Shown one piece after another: positions 16,111-25,455 of a stretch of DNA of 64,000 nt; the stretch's first letter is position 1; each line of letters begins with the position of its first letter. Source of the stretch: JARBUG01 sp035628915 (GTDB taxonomy: Bacteria; Bacillota; Sulfobacillia; Symbiobacteriales; Symbiobacteriaceae); NCBI GenBank assembly GCA_035628915.1, contig DASPIW010000005.1, forward strand, positions 1 to 64,000, written 5' to 3'. Position numbers and translations under genes: made by a program. The notes below the pieces were generated by a model. That model was given only the letters and a program-made list of their open reading frames with translations, had not been told where the DNA came from and ran no database searches.

Positions 16111-17448
16111 CTATTCCTTCACCTTGGTCCACTCGTCCATGAAGTCCAGCACCACATCCTGCACGGCGCCCCGGTCGGGAATGGTCGCGAGCGCCCCATA
16201 AAGGGCCGCCGCCCCCGTCACTTCGTCGGGGTCCACGGCTGCGACCTGGGCGGCGCACTCCCGCAAATCGGATAGGAAGCTCTGGACAACGCCGGCGTGA
16301 GCCGGCGTCACCATCATGTGCAGGCAGACCGGCTGCTGCTGGCGGTCGAGGAACCAGCCCCGGGCTTCCATGGCGTCAGCCAGGGCGTACACGTTAAGGG
16401 TGTCGGAGGCGAATGCGAAGACGCTCATCTCCGGGCGCCCCAGGATACACAGGCCGGGAATGGCGCTGATGCCCTGCATGAGAGCCTTTGTGGTCTCCAT
16501 GATGGTCGATGCCAGCTTCAGGTAGCCTTCTTCGCCCAGGTGGTTCATCACCGCCCAGGCCGCGCTGATGGCGCCTCCGGGCCGGGTGCCCGCCATAGTG
16601 GGTGAGCCGTAAATGCCGCCTGACCAGTCCGCAAAGGCAAAGTACTGGTGCCGGCGAATCTGCCGGTTGCGGTAGAGCACGATGGACGAGCCCTTGGCGC
16701 CGAATCCGTACTTATGGAGATCGGCGGACATCGACGTCACGCCGGGCACGGCGAAATCAAAGTCGGGTATGGGATGGCCGAGTTTCCGGACAAACGGCAG
16801 CAGGAACCCGCCCACGCAGGAATCGACGTGCATCGGAATCTTTCGTTCCGCCGCGATGGCCGCTAGTTCTCGAATCGGGTCAATAACGCCGTGGGGGTAG
16901 GAGGGCGCCGAGCCAACCAGGAGCACGCAGTTCTCGGTAATGGCCGCCGCCATCGCGGCCACATCGGCCCGCAGATCGGCCGCCACGGGCACCCGGAGGG
17001 GCTTAAGGCCGAAGTAGTGCGCCGCCTTCAGGAAGGCCGGGTGGGCTGATGCCGGCAGAACGATTTCGGGGGCGGCAATTGCCGGCCGCTCGGCCCGGGC
17101 CAGGTCCCGGGCCGTCTTTACAGCCATGAGAATCGACTCCGAGCCGCCCGAAGTCATGTTGCCGACGACATCGCCGTCGCCGCCCAGGAGGTGGGCCGCC
17201 ATCGCGATGACGTCGGCCTCCATTTTCTGCAGGCTGTGAAACGCCATGGGGCCCAGACCGTTTTCGTGGATGTACTCGCCGTATGCCGCCTTGAGCAGTT
17301 CGGTCAGTTCCTCGCCGGCGTAATAGACGAGGCTCCAGGTCTTGCCATCCTTCCAGTTGGCGTCGCTGGTGCGCAGCGCCCGCAGGCGGGCCAGCACATC
17401 GCCCGTGGGCATGCCCCTGGCGGGGAGCGGGAGGGGCCCCTCTGTCAT
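16111..17448 (-). CDS. PLP-dependent decarboxylase/lyase, sphingosine-1-phosphate lyase homologue
   Basis: A 445-residue fold-type I PLP enzyme of the group II decarboxylase superfamily. The PLP lysine is in SADLHKYGFGAKGSS, the pattern typical of sphingosine-1-phosphate lyases. Upstream features include NMTSGGSESILMAVKTARD (cofactor phosphate region) and HVDSCVGGFLLPF (the PLP-ring Asp). The homologue in Symbiobacterium thermophilum has been shown to be an active S1P lyase, so retro-aldol cleavage of a phosphorylated amino alcohol is the best guess; a decarboxylase is the alternative. The start at 17448 has AGGAGG eight bases upstream. No N-terminal transmembrane anchor is seen, unlike the eukaryotic enzymes. 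Confidence 0.82.
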   Translation of the reverse strand: MTEGPLPLPARGMPTGDVLARLRALRTSDANWKDGKTWSLVYYAGEELTELLKAAYGEYIHENGLGPMAFHSLQKMEADVIAMAAHLLGGDGDVVGNMTSGGSESILMAVKTARDLARAERPAIAAPEIVLPASAHPAFLKAAHYFGLKPLRVPVAADLRADVAAMAAAITENCVLLVGSAPSYPHGVIDPIRELAAIAAERKIPMHVDSCVGGFLLPFVRKLGHPIPDFDFAVPGVTSMSADLHKYGFGAKGSSIVLYRNRQIRRHQYFAFADWSGGIYGSPTMAGTRPGGAISAAWAVMNHLGEEGYLKLASTIMETTKALMQGISAIPGLCILGRPEMSVFAFASDTLNVYALADAMEARGWFLDRQQQPVCLHMMVTPAHAGVVQSFLSDLRECAAQVAAVDPDEVTGAAALYGALATIPDRGAVQDVVLDFMDEWTKVKE

Positions 17449-17527
17449 CTTGTCTGCCTCCTGAAGACCTTGATTGGGCAGAACATTTGACGTTGGCGCG
17501 GAAGTTCCTGCCCGGCGTGCCCGGAGC

Positions 17528-18184
17528 TCACCGCCCGCGCAGAAGCTCCAGCACCGCCGCATCATCGACCTGAGAAAAGTCGCGGTAGACCTGGCCCACG
17601 GCGTAGAAGTCCTGCGGGCTCAGCAGGCACAGCAACTCGTCAGTGACGCCTGCAAAAGCTTCAGCGGCCTGTTCAGGACCCACGGGCACCGCCATGATCA
17701 GGCGCCTCGCCCCAGATTCCCGCAGCCAATGCAGGGCTGCCATGGCTGTCGCCCCGGTGGCAATTCCGTCATCGACTACGACGACTACCCGTCCCTTCAC
17801 ATCCGGGGCGGGTTTTCCCGCGCGCAGCACCCGATTCCGCTCGTCCCACTCGGCCCGCGCGCGGGCGGCGGCCCGCTCGATCATCCCTTCCGTCAGATCC
17901 AGCGTATCGATATAGGGCTGCAGAAATGTCTTCCCGTTGGGCCCAATGGCGCCAATCGCCATTTCGGGCTGAATCGGGTAGCTAATTTTCCGAACGATGA
18001 GGGCATCGAGCGGCGCCTTCAGGGCGCCGGCAACTTCTGCGGCCACCACGATCCCGCCCCGCGGCAGACCAAGCACCACGGGTGCAGATGGGCGGTCCGG
18101 CGCCGCCAACTCAGGCCAGCGCCGTTTCAGCGCCTGGGCCAGTTCCCTGCCCGCCTCAATTCGATCCGCAAAGAAACGCGTCAT
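17528..18184 (-). CDS. Phosphoribosyltransferase-family protein
   Basis: A 218-residue type I PRTase-like protein. The PRPP-binding motif is clear: VVVVVDDGIATGATAMAAL, with VLGLPRGGIVVAAEVA near residue 45 forming the PPi-loop region. Such stand-alone PRTase-domain proteins (erythromycin esterase-associated type) have no settled substrate. It begins with MTRFFADRIEAGRELA. Stop and start are separated from the S1P-lyase-like gene by about 80 bp on the same strand, so co-transcription is possible. The 300 bp upstream of its start hold no recognisable gene. Confidence 0.85.
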   Translation of the reverse strand: MTRFFADRIEAGRELAQALKRRWPELAAPDRPSAPVVLGLPRGGIVVAAEVAGALKAPLDALIVRKISYPIQPEMAIGAIGPNGKTFLQPYIDTLDLTEGMIERAAARARAEWDERNRVLRAGKPAPDVKGRVVVVVDDGIATGATAMAALHWLRESGARRLIMAVPVGPEQAAEAFAGVTDELLCLLSPQDFYAVGQVYRDFSQVDDAAVLELLRGR

Positions 18185-18484
18185 GGGGATCACCTGCCTT
18201 CCCCTTAAGCTTACCTGATCGTCCTGCCATCTACAAACCGTGGCAAGGCCCAAATCGCCCTTTATCTTTGAAATAAGGCGGCACTGTACCCGGCCGGTCC
18301 CGGACTTCCTCTCACCCCCCGAAACGACCTCCCTTGGTGGAAAAGTGCACCCCTCGAGGCGGCCCGATCGGGGGGTATGTGAAAAAAAGAACTATAAATT
18401 CTCGTGATAATAGGCAGGGAAATTCTTTATAGGCACAGAAACTCTGCCACCGAAGTGAATACGCATTCAAAGATGGTGAACGTT
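18185..18484. other. Divergent intergenic region, no gene seen
   Basis: It separates the PRTase gene (minus) from the LacI regulator (plus). The right half is markedly AT-rich (around AACTATAAATTCTCG and AAATTCTTTATAGG) and probably contains the regulator promoter and operator, but I could not place convincing -35/-10 boxes or a clean palindrome. Confidence 0.5.
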
Positions 18485-19504
18485 ATGCCCACCGCCCGGG
18501 ACGTAGCGAAACGCGCCGGCGTCTCGCAGAGCACGGTCTCTCGTGTGCTCAACAACTACGTGCATGTGCGCCCGGATGTCAGGGACCGCGTGCTTCACGC
18601 GATGAAGGAACTCCAATACCAGCCGAACGAGGTGGCCCGCAGTCTGGTCACCCAGCGGAGCCGCAGCATCGGCCTGGTCCTGGGCGAGACCAGCAACCCG
18701 TTCTTTGCCGAAACAGCCAAGAGCATTGTGGAGGTGTGCCAGGGGTTCGGGTATTGCGTGATTCTGAGCACCACCGACAGCCGTCCGGACCTGCTCCCCG
18801 ATTCGCTCCGGCTGCTGCGGTCCCAACAGGTTGAGGGGTTGATCATCGGTGCGGTGGAAAAGGACGACTCGGTCGTTGCCGAGCTCGTGGCGAGTGGCTT
18901 TCCCTGCGTTTTTTACAACCGAGTCTTGAATACGAATTCAGGGAGCTACGTGATTCTGAACAACGTTCGGGGCGGCCATATGATGACGGAACACCTTTTG
19001 GGGCTGGGCCATCGGCGCATCGCCGTGCTGACCGGACCACAGAAGTTCAGCACGTTTGCACACCGCCTTGAGGGGTACGCAGCGGCCCTCAGAGAGCAGG
19101 GCATCGCGTTCGACTCTCAACTGGTCCTCCAATACAGCGTTTACACCGCCGACCGCACAAAAGCGATCAAGCGCCTTCTCGGCCTGAAGAATCCACCTGA
19201 CGCCATCTTTGCGATGACGGACAGCATGGCCTTGGAGGTCATGGACACGGTGCTCCAATTGGGCCTGCGGGTGCCGGAAGACATCGCCGTCGTCGGGTTT
19301 GACGATATTGCTCTGGCGAGCCACCACAGGATTTGCTTGACCACCATTGCCCAGCACCGGCAACTGATGGGGCGCCTGGCCGCCGAGGCTCTGCTGGAGC
19401 AGATCAATGCCCGGGCCGAAGGCCGGACGGTCCAGCCCACTCGCATCGTCCTGGAACCACAGTTGGTGATCCGCCATACATGTGGCTCTCCTATACAGCG
19501 ATGA
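18485..19504 (+). CDS. LacI-family transcriptional regulator
   Basis: A 339-residue regulator. The N-terminal HTH is classical (TARDVAKRAGVSQSTVSRVL), with a hinge helix around PNEVARSLVTQRS, then a periplasmic-binding-type effector domain (SIGLVLGETSNPFFAETAKS; the C-terminal VVGFDDIALASHHRICLTTI pattern). The effector is unknown. The ATG at 18485 is preceded only by a weak GGTG; an ATG four codons upstream is possible. It precedes the alcohol dehydrogenase gene by 25 bp on the same strand and probably controls it and perhaps the LIV and AOR genes. Confidence 0.92.
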   Translation: MPTARDVAKRAGVSQSTVSRVLNNYVHVRPDVRDRVLHAMKELQYQPNEVARSLVTQRSRSIGLVLGETSNPFFAETAKSIVEVCQGFGYCVILSTTDSRPDLLPDSLRLLRSQQVEGLIIGAVEKDDSVVAELVASGFPCVFYNRVLNTNSGSYVILNNVRGGHMMTEHLLGLGHRRIAVLTGPQKFSTFAHRLEGYAAALREQGIAFDSQLVLQYSVYTADRTKAIKRLLGLKNPPDAIFAMTDSMALEVMDTVLQLGLRVPEDIAVVGFDDIALASHHRICLTTIAQHRQLMGRLAAEALLEQINARAEGRTVQPTRIVLEPQLVIRHTCGSPIQR

Positions 19505-19529
19505 TCTTAGCAAGCGAGGAGTGATGTCT

Positions 19530-20678
19530 GTGATCTTCCCGTTCCGTATGCCCGAAACGCTCTACATGGGTTCAGGCGCCCTGGAGCGACTGGGCGCTGA
19601 GGCCCGGCGTTTCGGGAGCAAGGCGATCTTGCTCACCGACAAGGTGCTCGTCAGGGCGGGCGTGGTTGAGCCCGTACTGGCAGCCTTGCAGGCCGCCGGC
19701 GTAACCGTCACGGTCTTTGACGAGGTGGAGCAGGAGCCCAGCACCGAGAACTGCGAGCAGTCGGCGGCCGTGGTCCGCGGGTCCGGCGCCGAATTCCTCG
19801 TCGCCGTGGGCGGCGGCAGTGTCCTGGACGTTGCCAAGGGCTGCTCGATCCTGGCGACCAACGGCGGCGCCATTTCTGACTACTTCGGCATCGATAAGGT
19901 GCCGGCGGCGGGCCTGCCCTGGATCGGGCTGCCGACGACGGCCGGCACCGGCTCCGAGGTGACGCCCAACGCCATTTTCACCGACAAGGCCAAGCAGCTG
20001 AAGATCGGTGTGGTCAGCCCGTTCCTCTTCCCGACCGTGGCAATTGTCGATCCGGTCCTGACTCTGACCGCTCCGCCTTCCATTACTGCGGCGACCGGCA
20101 TGGACGCTCTGACTCACGCCGTTGAGGCCTTCACGGCGCCCAAGGCGACGGTGCAGACCGACATGTACGCCGTCCAGGCGATCAACCTGATCAGCCGCAG
20201 CCTACGGCGGGCGGTTTGGGCCGGCCGTGACATCCAGGCCCGCACCGACATGGCCCTGGGCAGCACCCTGGCGGGCATCTCCTTCGCCAACGCCGGCGTC
20301 GGCGCCGTCCACGCTCTGGCCTACCCGCTGGGCGGTCAGTTTGGCATCCCCCACGGCGTCTCAAACGCCCTGCTCCTACCCCATGTCATGGGCTTTAACA
20401 TGCTGGCCGACGTCACCAAGTTCGCCCGCGTCGCCGAAGCCATGGGCGAGGACGTACAGGGGCTTTCGGCCCGGGCCGCCGCAGAGGCAGCGGTCAAGGC
20501 AGCGGCGCTCCTGTCCGAGGATGTGGGCATCCCCCAGCGTCTGCGGGACGTGAACATACCCGAATCGGCCCTGGAAGGGCTGGCCGCGGCTGCCATGAAC
20601 GTAACACGCCTGCTCGACAACAATCCCCGGAAGGTTACGCTCAAAGACGCCCGGGCGCTGTATCAGGCTGCCTACTAA
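19530..20678 (+). CDS. Iron-containing alcohol dehydrogenase (group III)
   Basis: A 382-residue NAD(P)-dependent dehydrogenase. It has the nucleotide loop VAVGGGSVLDVAKG, metal-binding motifs DALTHAVEAFTAPKA and VHALAYPLGGQFGIPHGVSN, and the family end KDARALYQAAY. GAGGAG sits only two bases before the ATG at 19524 but eight before a GTG at 19530, so the GTG is the better start. It interconverts an alcohol or lactaldehyde-type diol with its aldehyde. Located between the LacI regulator and the branched-chain amino acid transporter and aldehyde oxidoreductase genes, it may reduce aldehydes made in amino acid fermentation. Confidence 0.92.
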   Translation: MIFPFRMPETLYMGSGALERLGAEARRFGSKAILLTDKVLVRAGVVEPVLAALQAAGVTVTVFDEVEQEPSTENCEQSAAVVRGSGAEFLVAVGGGSVLDVAKGCSILATNGGAISDYFGIDKVPAAGLPWIGLPTTAGTGSEVTPNAIFTDKAKQLKIGVVSPFLFPTVAIVDPVLTLTAPPSITAATGMDALTHAVEAFTAPKATVQTDMYAVQAINLISRSLRRAVWAGRDIQARTDMALGSTLAGISFANAGVGAVHALAYPLGGQFGIPHGVSNALLLPHVMGFNMLADVTKFARVAEAMGEDVQGLSARAAAEAAVKAAALLSEDVGIPQRLRDVNIPESALEGLAAAAMNVTRLLDNNPRKVTLKDARALYQAAY

Positions 20679-20733
20679 TAGATCCGTCCCGGGCCATTTA
20701 GTCGAATCACACAGAAAAGGGGTATGAGCAAAC

Positions 20734-22035
20734 GTGGCACGCAAACTGCTCGCAGGAATCGTTACGGCTTCTCTGGCATTGACTCTGGTCGCCGGTTGTG
20801 GAGGCTCCAAGCCCGCTGACAAGGCCCCGGCAGGTGGCGCTGCCCCGGCTCCGGCCGCTGCTCCCAAGGTCGCTGAAGTCAAGATCGGCAACATTTTGCC
20901 CCTCTCGGGCGCCGCCGCCCCCCTGGGCGACCTGTCCAAGAAGGCCCGGGAGCTGGCCGTTGAAGAGATCAACGGTACCGGCGGCATCAAGTCCCTGGGC
21001 GGCGCGCAGCTCAAGCTGATCTTCGCCGACAGCCAGGGCAAGCCCCAGGTCGGCGTTTCCGAGGCCGAGCGTTTGATCACCCAGGAAAAAGTGGCCGTCC
21101 TGACCGGTACATACCAGTCCGGCGTCGCCCTGCCTGTCTCGGAAGTCGCAGAGCGCTACCAGATTCCGTTCTTCAGCCCGGTGCCCTCTGACGACGCCAT
21201 TACCGCCCGCGGCTTCAAGAACCTGTGGCGCCTGGCCGACAACTCCGAGCTCCGGGTCATCGCGCAGGCCCAGTTCATCGACGACCTGAACAAGAAGCAG
21301 AACGCGGGCCTCAAGACCGCCTATTTGGTCTATGAGAACACCGCCTGGGGCCAGGGCGTCGAGAAGAGCTGGCAGAAGTACCTGCCCGAAAAGGGCATTC
21401 AGATCCTCGGCGGAGAGGCTTACCCGCAAGGCGCCGCTGACTTCACCCCGCTCGCCAACAAGCTGAAGGCCGCCAATCCCGACCTGATCATGCTCACCTC
21501 CTATGTAGCCGACGCTTCGCTGCTGACCAACACCTTCGCTGAGCAGAAAGTCTCGCCGAAGGCCTTCATCGGCACCTCCGGCGGCTACTCCGACCCCGTT
21601 TACCTCAAGAACACCAACCTCAACGCCGAGTACTTCTATGACGTCTCTTCCTGGGAAGGCGACGTGAACCGGCCCTTCTCCAAGGAAGTACAGAAGAAGT
21701 TCCAGGACAAGTTCGGCACGGGCATGTCCAACGAAGCGGTTAAGGCTTATGTCGCCATGTATGTCTTGAAGGACGTGCTCGAGCGGGCTGCCTCCGTCGA
21801 CCCCGCGAAGATCCGCGATGCCTTCAATTCGACCAAGATCGCCGAAGGCGTCACCCAAATGTACGCCCCGACCATCCAGTTCGACGCCAAGGGTCAGATG
21901 ACGAGCCAGGCGCTGGTCATGGCCCAGTTCCGCAAGGTGAACGGCCAGCTGCAGCGTGTGACCGTGTGGCCGGAAAAGGACGCCCGTTCGGCCGACATTA
22001 AGCCGGTGCTGTTCCCGGGTTGGGATAAGAAGTAA
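20734..22035 (+). CDS. Branched-chain amino acid ABC transporter binding lipoprotein (LivK-like)
   Basis: A 433-residue exported lipoprotein, lipobox LVAGC at about residues 18-22, followed by an Ala/Pro-rich linker. The type I binding fold starts at VKIGNILPLSGAAAPLGDLS and continues with FADSQGKPQVGVSEAERLI. This is the Leu/Ile/Val/amide-binding family. The start is a GTG with AAGGGG about 11 bases upstream. It is the first gene of a complete LIV operon; a strong intercistronic hairpin follows it. True ligand could also be another amino acid or an amide. Confidence 0.92.
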   Translation: MARKLLAGIVTASLALTLVAGCGGSKPADKAPAGGAAPAPAAAPKVAEVKIGNILPLSGAAAPLGDLSKKARELAVEEINGTGGIKSLGGAQLKLIFADSQGKPQVGVSEAERLITQEKVAVLTGTYQSGVALPVSEVAERYQIPFFSPVPSDDAITARGFKNLWRLADNSELRVIAQAQFIDDLNKKQNAGLKTAYLVYENTAWGQGVEKSWQKYLPEKGIQILGGEAYPQGAADFTPLANKLKAANPDLIMLTSYVADASLLTNTFAEQKVSPKAFIGTSGGYSDPVYLKNTNLNAEYFYDVSSWEGDVNRPFSKEVQKKFQDKFGTGMSNEAVKAYVAMYVLKDVLERAASVDPAKIRDAFNSTKIAEGVTQMYAPTIQFDAKGQMTSQALVMAQFRKVNGQLQRVTVWPEKDARSADIKPVLFPGWDKK

Positions 22036-22046
22036 CGCGGAGGTCT

Positions 22047-22076
22047 GAGGCCGCCGGCCTTGCCGCCGGCGGCCTC
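22047..22076 (+). terminator. Intercistronic hairpin after the LIV binding-protein gene
   Basis: A perfect 12-bp GC stem (22047-22058 with 22065-22076) without a clear U-run. It probably attenuates or protects mRNA so the binding protein is made in excess, as in the other ABC operon of this window. Confidence 0.55.
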
Positions 22077-22102
22077 ACTTTCTCGGGCAAAGGTGGTTTG
22101 AC

Positions 22103-22984
22103 ATGGGCCTGACCAACGCAGTGGTCAACGGGATCCTGATGGGGAGCGTTTACGCCCTCATTGCGCTGGGCCTAACCCTGATTTTCGGCATCATGAAGGT
22201 GGTCAACTTCGCCCACGGGGCGCTCCTGATGATCGCCATGTATGCCGCCTACTTTACCTGGCTACTCACCAAAGCCAATCCGTACCTCGCGCTGGTGGTG
22301 GTGGCACCCCTGATGTTCGCCATCGGGTATCTTCTCCAGCGGTACCTGATCCGCCCGGTCTTCAAGGCCGAAGCGGATACGCGGGAGCCAATCAGCGCCC
22401 TGCTGCTGACCGCCGGCCTTATGGTCACCCTGGAGAACGCGGCTCTGCTCGTCTTCGGCGGGGACTACCTGACCGCCAAGACCAGCATGACGGGCGTGAC
22501 GTACCACCTCGGATCCGTGAGCGTCTCAGCGGCCCGCCTCTACGCCTTCCTGATTACGTTTGCGGCGGGCGGCGTCTTCCATCTCTTCCTCAAGCATACC
22601 GAGACCGGTCGGGCCATGCGGGCGGTCGGGCAGGACCGGTCAGCCTCATCCCTGATGGGCATCAACGTCTACAAAATCTATGACATTGCCTTTGGTGCCG
22701 GCGTCGCCCTGCTGGGCGTAGCAGGCGTGGTACTGATTCCGTTCTACTACGCACAGCCCTCGGTGGGCCAGATTTTTGGCACCCGGGCGTTCATCACCGT
22801 CGTGCTCGGCGGCCTTGGCAGCGTGCCGGGCGCCCTCGTCGGCGGCCTGCTGATCGGCGTCGTGGAGTCGGTGGCAGCCCAGTTCATGGAGGCGACGTGG
22901 ACCCAGGTCCTGATCAACTACGGTTTCCTGGTCTTCCTGTTCATCAAGCCGTCCGGCCTCTTCGGCTCGCCATACGACTCGTAA
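22103..22984 (+). CDS. livH: Branched-chain amino acid ABC permease LivH
   Basis: A 293-residue membrane protein with about eight segments. Family features are the N-terminal NGILMGSVYALIALGLTLIF and IMKVVNFAHGALLMI, the EAA-like loop RAMRAVGQDRSASSLMGIN, and LGGLGSVPGALVGGLLIGVV. It forms the translocation path with LivM. AAGGTGG precedes the ATG. The gene order (binding protein, H, M, G, F) is the classic one. Confidence 0.94.
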   Translation: MGLTNAVVNGILMGSVYALIALGLTLIFGIMKVVNFAHGALLMIAMYAAYFTWLLTKANPYLALVVVAPLMFAIGYLLQRYLIRPVFKAEADTREPISALLLTAGLMVTLENAALLVFGGDYLTAKTSMTGVTYHLGSVSVSAARLYAFLITFAAGGVFHLFLKHTETGRAMRAVGQDRSASSLMGINVYKIYDIAFGAGVALLGVAGVVLIPFYYAQPSVGQIFGTRAFITVVLGGLGSVPGALVGGLLIGVVESVAAQFMEATWTQVLINYGFLVFLFIKPSGLFGSPYDS

Positions 22985-22999
22985 AGCGAGGTGTCGCTG

Positions 23000-24013
23000 T
23001 TGTCCATAAAGGGTCAGGCAATCTGGGGCTTTGGGGCGGTGGCGGCCCTGGCGGCCGTGCCACTTTTCCTCACGCAGCCGTACTATCTGCACACGGTCAT
23101 CATGATCCTGTTCTACGCTTTCCTTGCCTCGTCGTGGAACATCGTGGGCGGGTTTGCCGGTCAGCTGTCGCTGGGCCACTCGGCCTACGCGGCCATTGGC
23201 GGCTACACGTCGACCCTGCTGTTCATTCACACCGGACTGACTCCGTGGGTGGGCATGCTGGTAGGCGGCCTGATCGCTGCCATCATCGCAGTCCTCGTGG
23301 GCATGCCGACCTTTCGCCTGAGAGGCGCCTACTACGCCCTGGCCACGGTCGCCTTTGCCGAAGGGTTCCGGGTCATTTTGGAGTCGACCAAGCATGTGGG
23401 CAAGTGGGACACCGGCGGTGCGGAAGGGCTGATGGTGCCCCTGAAGGGGAACATGCCCTCCCTGATGCAGTTCATGGGCAAGGCCCCGTACTACTACGTC
23501 ATCCTCGGGATGCTCGTGCTGGTGGTGCTCGTCTCCTGGTATATCGACCGCAGCAAGCTGGGCTACTACCTGACTGCTCTGCGCGAAGATGAAGAGGCGG
23601 CCCAGGCCCTTGGCAGCAACACGGCGATCGCCAAGCTGCAGGCCGCGGCCATCAGCGCCTTTTTTACGGCCCTGGGCGGCACGTTCTACGCCCAGCTGGT
23701 CCGGTTCCTGGAGCCGCCGGCCATCGCCGGTGCGGACCTTTCGTCGCAAATGGTGCTGCTGGCCATCGTCGGCGGGCGCGGCACCGTCTTGGGGCCGGTG
23801 CTCGGCGGCGTGCTGCTCACCACTCTGGGAGAATTGACCCGGGCGAAACTGGGTGGCTCGCTCCTGGGCATCCATCTGATTCTGTACGGCATCGGGGTCA
23901 TGGTCGCGATTCTGTACAAGCCGCAGGGCCTGATTGACCCGCTGATGGCCGGCGTGCGGAAACTGGCCCGGGTAGTGAACCGCAGCCGGGCAGCCGCAGA
24001 GACAGGGAGGTGA
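23000..24013 (+). CDS. livM: Branched-chain amino acid ABC permease LivM
   Basis: A 337-residue membrane protein with LivM signatures: NIVGGFAGQLSLGHSAYAAI, LRGAYYALATVAFAEGFRVI, the EAA loop ALREDEEAAQALGSNTAIAK, and VGGRGTVLGPVLGGVLL. GAGG overlaps a GTG at 22991 but lies eight bases before a TTG at 23000, so the TTG was taken as start. It partners LivH. The stop overlaps the ribosome binding site region of livG. Confidence 0.94.
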   Translation: MSIKGQAIWGFGAVAALAAVPLFLTQPYYLHTVIMILFYAFLASSWNIVGGFAGQLSLGHSAYAAIGGYTSTLLFIHTGLTPWVGMLVGGLIAAIIAVLVGMPTFRLRGAYYALATVAFAEGFRVILESTKHVGKWDTGGAEGLMVPLKGNMPSLMQFMGKAPYYYVILGMLVLVVLVSWYIDRSKLGYYLTALREDEEAAQALGSNTAIAKLQAAAISAFFTALGGTFYAQLVRFLEPPAIAGADLSSQMVLLAIVGGRGTVLGPVLGGVLLTTLGELTRAKLGGSLLGIHLILYGIGVMVAILYKPQGLIDPLMAGVRKLARVVNRSRAAAETGR

Positions 24014-24018
24014 GGCCG

Positions 24019-24730
24019 GTGGTGATTCTGGAAGCCAAGAACCTGGTCAAGCGGTTCGGTGGCCTCATCGCCACCAATGATGTCTCCCTTTCGGTCGAGC
24101 AGGGTTCGATCACGGGCGTCATCGGTCCGAACGGTGCCGGCAAGACCACACTCTTCGCTCTGATTTCCGGCTTTCACACGCTCTCCAGCGGTGAGATCTG
24201 GTTCGAAGGTAAGCGCATCGACGGTCTGAAGCCATACGACTTGTGCAAGCGGGGCGTGGCCCGGACATTCCAGGTCGTCAAGCCTTTTGCCAGCAAGTCC
24301 GTGCTGTACAACGTGACGGTGGGCGCCTTCGCCCGCACCAACCGTACGGCTGAGGCCGAACGGTCCGCCCTGGAGGTCCTGAAGCTGACCGGGCTATACG
24401 AGAAGCGGGACGCGCTCGCCAAGTCCCTGACCATCGTGGACCGCAAGCGGCTCGAAGTGGCAAAGGCACTGGCGACGGGCCCGAAGCTGCTCCTGCTCGA
24501 CGAAGTGCTGGCCGGCCTAACCCCCCGGGAAGTGGGGGAGGCGGTGGAGCTGGTCCGGACTATCCGGGAGCAGGGCGTCACCATCCTGATGATCGAGCAC
24601 GTCATGCAAGCGGTCATGGCCCTGTGCGAAAACGTCCACGTGATTCACCACGGGGTCAAGATCGCCGAAGGCACCCCCATGGAAGTCACCCGCAACGAGA
24701 CCGTCATTAAAGCGTATTTGGGGGAGAAAT

Positions 24731-24756
<26 letters not shown>
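24019..24756 (+). CDS. livG: Branched-chain amino acid ABC ATPase LivG
   Basis: A 245-residue ATPase with Walker A GPNGAGKTT. The usual signature motif is atypical: the family LSYG region reads AKSLTIVDRKRLEVAKALAT. Walker B is LLLLDEVLAGLTPREV, then the H-loop in MIEHVMQAVM. The GTG at 24019 lies eight bases after GGGAGG. It overlaps livF by 26 bp. The degenerate signature is worth noting, but LivG-LivF heterodimers can tolerate asymmetry. Confidence 0.93.
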
Positions 24757-25444
<688 letters not shown>

Positions 25445-25455
25445 GAGGATTCTAG

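Noticed and set aside
22646..23875. 409-codon antisense frame over livH/livM
   Set aside because: Shadow of the permease genes; composition rich in His, Gln, Gly and Arg, typical of antisense reading.
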